Source: Centropus unirufus
Taxonomy: Eukaryota > Chordata > Aves > Cuculiformes > Centropidae
Direction: 5' to 3'
NCBI GenBank assembly: GCA_013397695.1
Contig: VYZI01000827.1
Coordinates: forward strand, 83,166-147,165
DNA: 64,000 nucleotides
Under the pieces are notes generated by a model that made no database searches, was not told the DNA's origin, and saw only the letters and a program-made list of their open reading frames with translations. Below are positions 59,041-64,000 of this stretch, piece after piece. The translations under genes and the position numbers were made by a program. The first letter of the stretch is position 1; every line of letters starts with the position of its first letter.

Positions 59041-62000
59041 TAAAGTCTGGCAACTGGACCGTGAGCAGGGCTGAGACACTCTACGAACGAAATCCTTAGG
59101 TCCTCCTTAGGGCGTCTCCCAAAGGATACTGCCCGAGCAATTGGCAGCAGTAAAACCAGCTGAAGGGTTCACAGAAAAGGGCTCCATTTGTCAACACTGG
59201 GCCATCGCTTCCCCAGGTCCAGTTCCAACCCAAGGAGCAGGGGTGCGGAGCGCTCCCAGAGGAGCAGCAGCCACAGAGCCTGGAGGAAGGGCAGCAGCCC
59301 CAGCCAGGGGAGGAGAAGGAACGAAATTGCTGAGGCAGCGGGGCCCTGCACCCAGCCCCAGGCAGAATAGCAGCAAGAACTTCAAGCTTCCCCTTACATT
59401 TCTATGGGCTATTTTTTTAATCCTTTGCCCTTTCAGTACAAGCAAGGACTTGCTAGGCTTTTAACCTGAAGTCTCTGGTATCCTCCATCATTCCTTCACT
59501 GAGATATTTAGTTTAGGTACCTCCCAACTGCTGAATTCCACCTTGCTCATCTACTGCCAGGAGCTTTTCCCACCACGCAAACACTTCTCACAGCAGTGTG
59601 ATGGCTCATATCTGCATGGCCTCCTTAGAATTAATAGTTCAGTTTGCTTCGAGTACACACTGCAGCAGGAGGTGGGTGTTTTGTAGTTATCAAAAAGAGG
59701 TGCTGCTGCCCGAGTCAGTGTCTATAAACCCGCACACAGCGCCCCACACCACACATGTCCCCAAAATGCCAGGTGTGCATTGATTACAGCACAGACAGCC
59801 CCGCAGGCAGCCCTTGTGCGCTCCCACTTCTGCTCTTGTAAAGCCTAAGCTGCAATCCCACCCCCACGTTTGTTCTCCGTGTGCTTTCTTACACCCACCA
59901 GTCCGTGCAGGATTCCCTTCTTTCCTTTGCAAACTATAATTTCGTACAGGTTTCATTCCAGATTATTCCCATCTGGATTCCATTCCTGAGCTCATCAAAC
60001 ACCCCCACCACCTTCCATTACCAGCCCGAAATGAAGAGATTGTGCTTTCAGCCCTGAAATGAGGTATGATTTCCATCTGACGTTTCTGCATTTCACTGCG
60101 GGGGAAGCACTACATCCCAGGTCTTTTCCGTCTGGAGTTGCCCACTACCTTTGCCCACTCCCCAGGCCACCAGAAAACCGCCAGAAAGATACAGCCCAAC
60201 AAAATTAGGCAGAAGCAGAACTGAGGCCACCCCTGGCTCGTCTCTCGTGCTCACAAATGCAGAGGAAAACACTGTTTAAGCCTTCCACAGCTCTCCACTC
60301 GCCAGCAGCATCTCAAATCCCAGCAGAACTTTTTGTCACTTTGTCCGCTGAGGCTGTTGCTTTGTCGCTGGCTCCAGATGAGGAATCCCCACAAGGGATT
60401 CTTGGCTCAGCCCATGAGGGCAGAGACCCATGAGTGCAGGTCATTGGCAATAACCACTGCGTTTGGGAGGCACAACACAGGCCCCTCTGACAAAGCGCAC
60501 AAACCCTTATAATTACTTGATAGAGGTCATTGTTTTCCTGTGGTGGACGGCTCGAATAAAAGGAATTGCATTGAGGCCAAGAATGCCAGGTCCGAGCTCC
60601 AGTCACATCCTGTGATCATAATAAATACCCGCAATACAATTAAACCTGTTTCCCCAAACTACCCCACACCCAAGCTGCTGTCTGACACTGCCTGCCACTC
60701 TGAAGGACCCCAGCAGGCAACTCCTGGCCGAAATACCTCTCAGTAGCTCCTACAAACCATGGAAGTGCCCAAGGAGCTGCCCTAGCCCAGGTGTGGATCC
60801 AGCCCCAAGGCCAGCAGAGCTTTGCCATGCTCCCCTCCACACGCACACCAGCACGAGGGCAGGCATGGCACAGGCTCCTTGTTTTAACAATAAATCCATT
60901 TTAATCCCCCCCGGGAAGTGGTGGCTATCACCAAAATGTCCATTTTCCATTTTTCCCTCCAAAGCTGATCTCCAGCATCAACCTCAGGCTTTCAGCGCCT
61001 TTACTCACAGAAAAACAGCTTTTTGTTAAAATAAACCAGTTGAGTTAGACACTAACCTCCTGTAGTATGCAATTGTCATCATTGGTTTCCTTGCTTGTTT
61101 TAAAATGCAAATGAGCCACGCAAACAAGTAAAATTGTCCTTTGACTGCTTTGGGGAAAGAGCTGACTGTCACCAAGCGCTGGCAGACCACCTCCCTCCTC
61201 CAGCCAGGAACAAGCCCTCATATTAGACACTTCCAAAACTGGATAAGGTGTGGAGCTAACAAAAACGTGAATGAGCCTGATGATTAAATCTTGGAAAGCT
61301 GAAGGCCGTGTGAGCCGGTTAGTAGTGCCTCCTACCATGACGGATCTCTAACAGCATGTGAAAGTTATCATCCAGTGAGGGAAAACATCCCCGGTGTCGG
61401 GCAGCGCAGACACGCAGCCAGCCAAGTTCTTAGCAAAACCATCTCACGAGCCCCACAGGGACTCTTTGGAGATGTCATCCTGCGCAAATATAACGAGTTT
61501 GCACAAAATCATTTCAGTTCAAAGTTAAGGAGTAATCCCAACGTTACCTGCTCCGGAAAAATCCAGCGGAGATGTTTTCGTTTCTTGACTTTTCCACTGC
61601 AGCTTTAGATCCATGCGATGAGGATCCACACACAGCACAGACTGCTGGATTTCTGGATGCTGCTGAGTAGGAGAGTAGCAAGGCTGCAATGAGATGTGGC
61701 CCTCGTTAGTTCGTGCCCAAAGCCCGGCTCATGATTGCCTTGGATGTGGTTCTGTTGCTACTGAAGGGAATAGATGACCCCGTAAACAGAGAGCAGCAAC
61801 GCCTCTTTCACAGCTGTCTCCAGTTTCTCTCCTGAAATCTGGCTGGGTGTTACCCTCAAGAACACAGATGTAAACTGTTTAGGGATATCCTTATGTCCCT
61901 GTTTCTCCTTAACAATGTCAGAGGGAATGAAAAAAATGTGGCCTGTAAGTTTTACAACGATCAGAAAGAAAAAATAAATAAATTGGGGGAAAAAACCTGT

Positions 62001-64000
62001 ACAGTGAGGGCCTGACCTGCAGCAGCCTGGTCTGTTTTTTCAAGCTTCTGAGGAAGTGTTGCTCTGAAGAAGCTCTCAGGCAGTGATGGGCAGATCCTCA
62101 GCTGCCCACAGATCCCACTCTGGTGGTTTCTGATGTAAGCCGTGATGAGCCTTTGCAGGGAAAAAAAGGAGTCACAGAAGGAAGGTTGGGAGCTTTTTGT
62201 TTTAAGATGGGGTCTCCAAGCTGGGATTGTCAAAACATGGGTAACTGCTCACCAGAAAGGTCCTGCTCCCCTCCATTACCCGCTCACCTCCAGGCTTTCC
62301 TGAAATAGTTTCAGGTAGCCCATGCTTTGTCCTTGCAAGGGCAGGGAAAAGTTTGGAGTTCCTGCCTGGACCTGTGCAATCTCCTGCCACCAAAGCATAA
62401 CGGTGTAGCTTTTCCCTAAGTCAGGCACTGGGAGGAGGTGAGGAGCCTCTTCCCAGCTGCCAGAGGCCCCAGGTACGCATCAGGCAGATGAGACCTTGCA
62501 GAAGCAGATCTGCCCTTGCTGGGGTTCATCGTGCCCCAGCTCTGCTGCCTGGGGCCAGGCAGGGATGGACCAGGCTGTGACTCACAGAATCAAGGAATGG
62601 TTTGGGTGAGAAGGAACCTCAAAGCCCATTCATTTCCACCCCCTGCCACGGGCAGGGACACCTCCCACTGGATCAGGGGCTCCAAGCCCCATCCAACCTG
62701 GCCTTGAACACCTCCAGGGATGGGGCAGCCCCCACTGCTCTGGGCAGCCTGGGCCAGGGCCTCCCCACCCTCGTAGGAACACGAGGACAAGCTGTTCGTT
62801 CCAGTGCCCCTGCTAGAAAGCCCCGCAGCAGGAGGCAAGGGGAGGTTTGAAAGAACATCACCACAACATTCTTCACATTTAAAACTTGTCAGCATCGATG
62901 GAACAACAGAAAGATAAACCCAGAGGCTTCTGTGGGAAATGTGAAGGAGGGGGGGAAAGGCTGTTCAACACTACTTGATAAGCTAGAAAATTCAATTGCT
63001 CTATTTTTCACCAATTTTCTCATCTTTGCCATGTCAGGTGGGTGGTAATTCTTTCAAATTGTTACCACCACAGGGACTCGCTGGAAAGAACAGAAAAGCA
63101 GAGGTGCAAGAGCAAGGACAGGCAGGCAGCAAGCAGCTACAAAGGACAGCAGGCACCAAGCGGCGCAGGATTGCAGCTGGGGGGAAGGATTCTGCCTTTG
63201 CCTTAACGGCAAAAAGAGAAATCCTAACAGCAATGGCAGCAGCAACGTAAACATCTCAGAAATGTTCTCTTTAGCAGTTGGATTAAAGGGAAAAATGAGG
63301 TGTGCTCAGAGTGGTTTTTGCAAGCACCTCGCAGGGCTGGGCTTGGGAACGGCTGGGATTGATGCAACACTAATTCCTGGTAGATAAATCACCCAGATGT
63401 GTGAGCTCACCTTGGAGAATTGAAGAGATGCTGCAGTGTTTCCATAGCAAGGACAACTACTTCAATTTTCGCAGCAGCTTCTCCGCGCGGCACTCCTTCC
63501 TTTCCCACTTTGTCTCCAAGGGGCTTAGAGACTGTTGAGCACCTCCAAGCATACAGTTTTCGTGTCCCAGGAGCTTCCTTAGCCATTTAATGTTTTCATA
63601 TACCTGTATCTCTTTTCCTTCAGGGAAGAGAAAGGTGAAACATCTGCTATTCTGACTCTGTTCAAGTTAAAGCTGTGGTCCCATTGTGCTTGCCCAGGAG
63701 ATGAGGAAGAGGTTTCTAAGGAGAACTGTCATGGAGATGACACCAAAGAGGCCACTGGACCTGTGGAACTGCCCTGTCTCTGCACTAGATCTTGCTCTAG
63801 GGAGGCATCTGTGCCACCCACGGAAGTGACAACGCCACATAATGCTTCTGTTAAGCTGGGGACATCCAGTGCCTACGGATTTTGTGGCTTCTCTCCCTCA
63901 TTTTGCCTGGTCACCGCAGCAGGACCTGTACTCTCACAGTCCAGCTGCAGGAAGAAGATTCATACTTGGTTTCTGTGCGGCAGCGCTGGACCCAAGACAG
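59041..64000. other. Upstream flank to window end, no gene recognised
   Basis: Unique sequence apart from the CR1 copy at 62582-62773. I specifically looked for histone-deacetylase-like HDAC11 exons on the minus strand, the mammalian upstream neighbour of FBLN2, and saw none. Confidence 0.5.
62582..62773 (-). mobile_element. CR1 LINE, 5'-truncated, antisense
   Basis: TCACAGAATCAAGGAATGGT, ACCTCAAAGCCCATTCATTT, CACTGGATCAGGGGCTCCAA, CACCTCCAGGGATGGGGCAG and GGGCCAGGGCCTCCCCACCC match the family. It ends abruptly at about 62773. Confidence 0.9.

Noticed and set aside
27348..64000. HDAC11, WNT7A or other FBLN2-neighbour genes
   Set aside because: Expected from mammalian gene order, but no matching protein segment was seen on either strand in the window.

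Overview
This is a vertebrate, almost certainly bird, chromosomal window. It is mostly non-coding, moderately AT-rich and has long introns. It carries about two dozen copies of CR1, the dominant avian LINE, in both orientations. Most copies end in the usual CR1 3' tail (…CCAAACCATTCTATGATTC, or its reverse complement). Two CR1 families recur: one with the 'ACCTCAAAGCCCATCCAGTT' block and one with the 'CAACACAACA…CTAAACCATGTCC' block. That mix looks like a neoavian (non-galliform) bird, but the species cannot be named from the sequence.

The only gene I can establish is FBLN2 (fibulin-2), on the minus strand. Its first coding exon (26997 down to 25659) encodes a signal peptide, the cysteine-rich Na subdomain with 22 cysteines, and the cysteine-free, Ser/Thr/Pro- and charge-rich Nb subdomain. 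The exon ends in phase 1 at a consensus GTAAGA donor. No later FBLN2 exon (anaphylatoxin-like, EGF-like or fibulin C-terminal module) could be found by eye between 1 and 25658, so the low-coordinate 25.6 kb is read as one long intron.

Upstream of the coding exon (27040-40228) lies what I infer to be the 5' intron. A strong polypyrimidine tract at 27305-27346 is a candidate 3' splice site for the 5' UTR. The region 39670-40810 is unusually rich in CpG for this window, holds a minus-strand consensus donor (GTAAGT at 40228-40223), and is the best candidate for the FBLN2 promoter and non-coding first exon. This is inference. Sequence from about 40.8 to 64 kb is upstream flank with CR1 copies (including one of about 1.1 kb with recognisable but broken reverse transcriptase), a four-unit ~78 bp minisatellite at 54305-54556, simple repeats, and no gene I can support. 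In mammals the neighbours of FBLN2 are HDAC11 upstream and WNT7A downstream. Neither is visible here.

I found no tRNA, rRNA, CRISPR, endogenous retroviral gene or undescribed multi-gene system. The most useful leads are the CpG-rich candidate promoter (with G-quadruplex-like tract and duplicated plus-strand donor motif), a short CpG-dense segment with a palindromic CRE near 14.7 kb, a tail-to-tail CR1 pair at 46-47 kb, a 266-codon open frame at 29.4-30.2 kb, and a few ATG-initiated open frames with protein-like composition but no recognised family.
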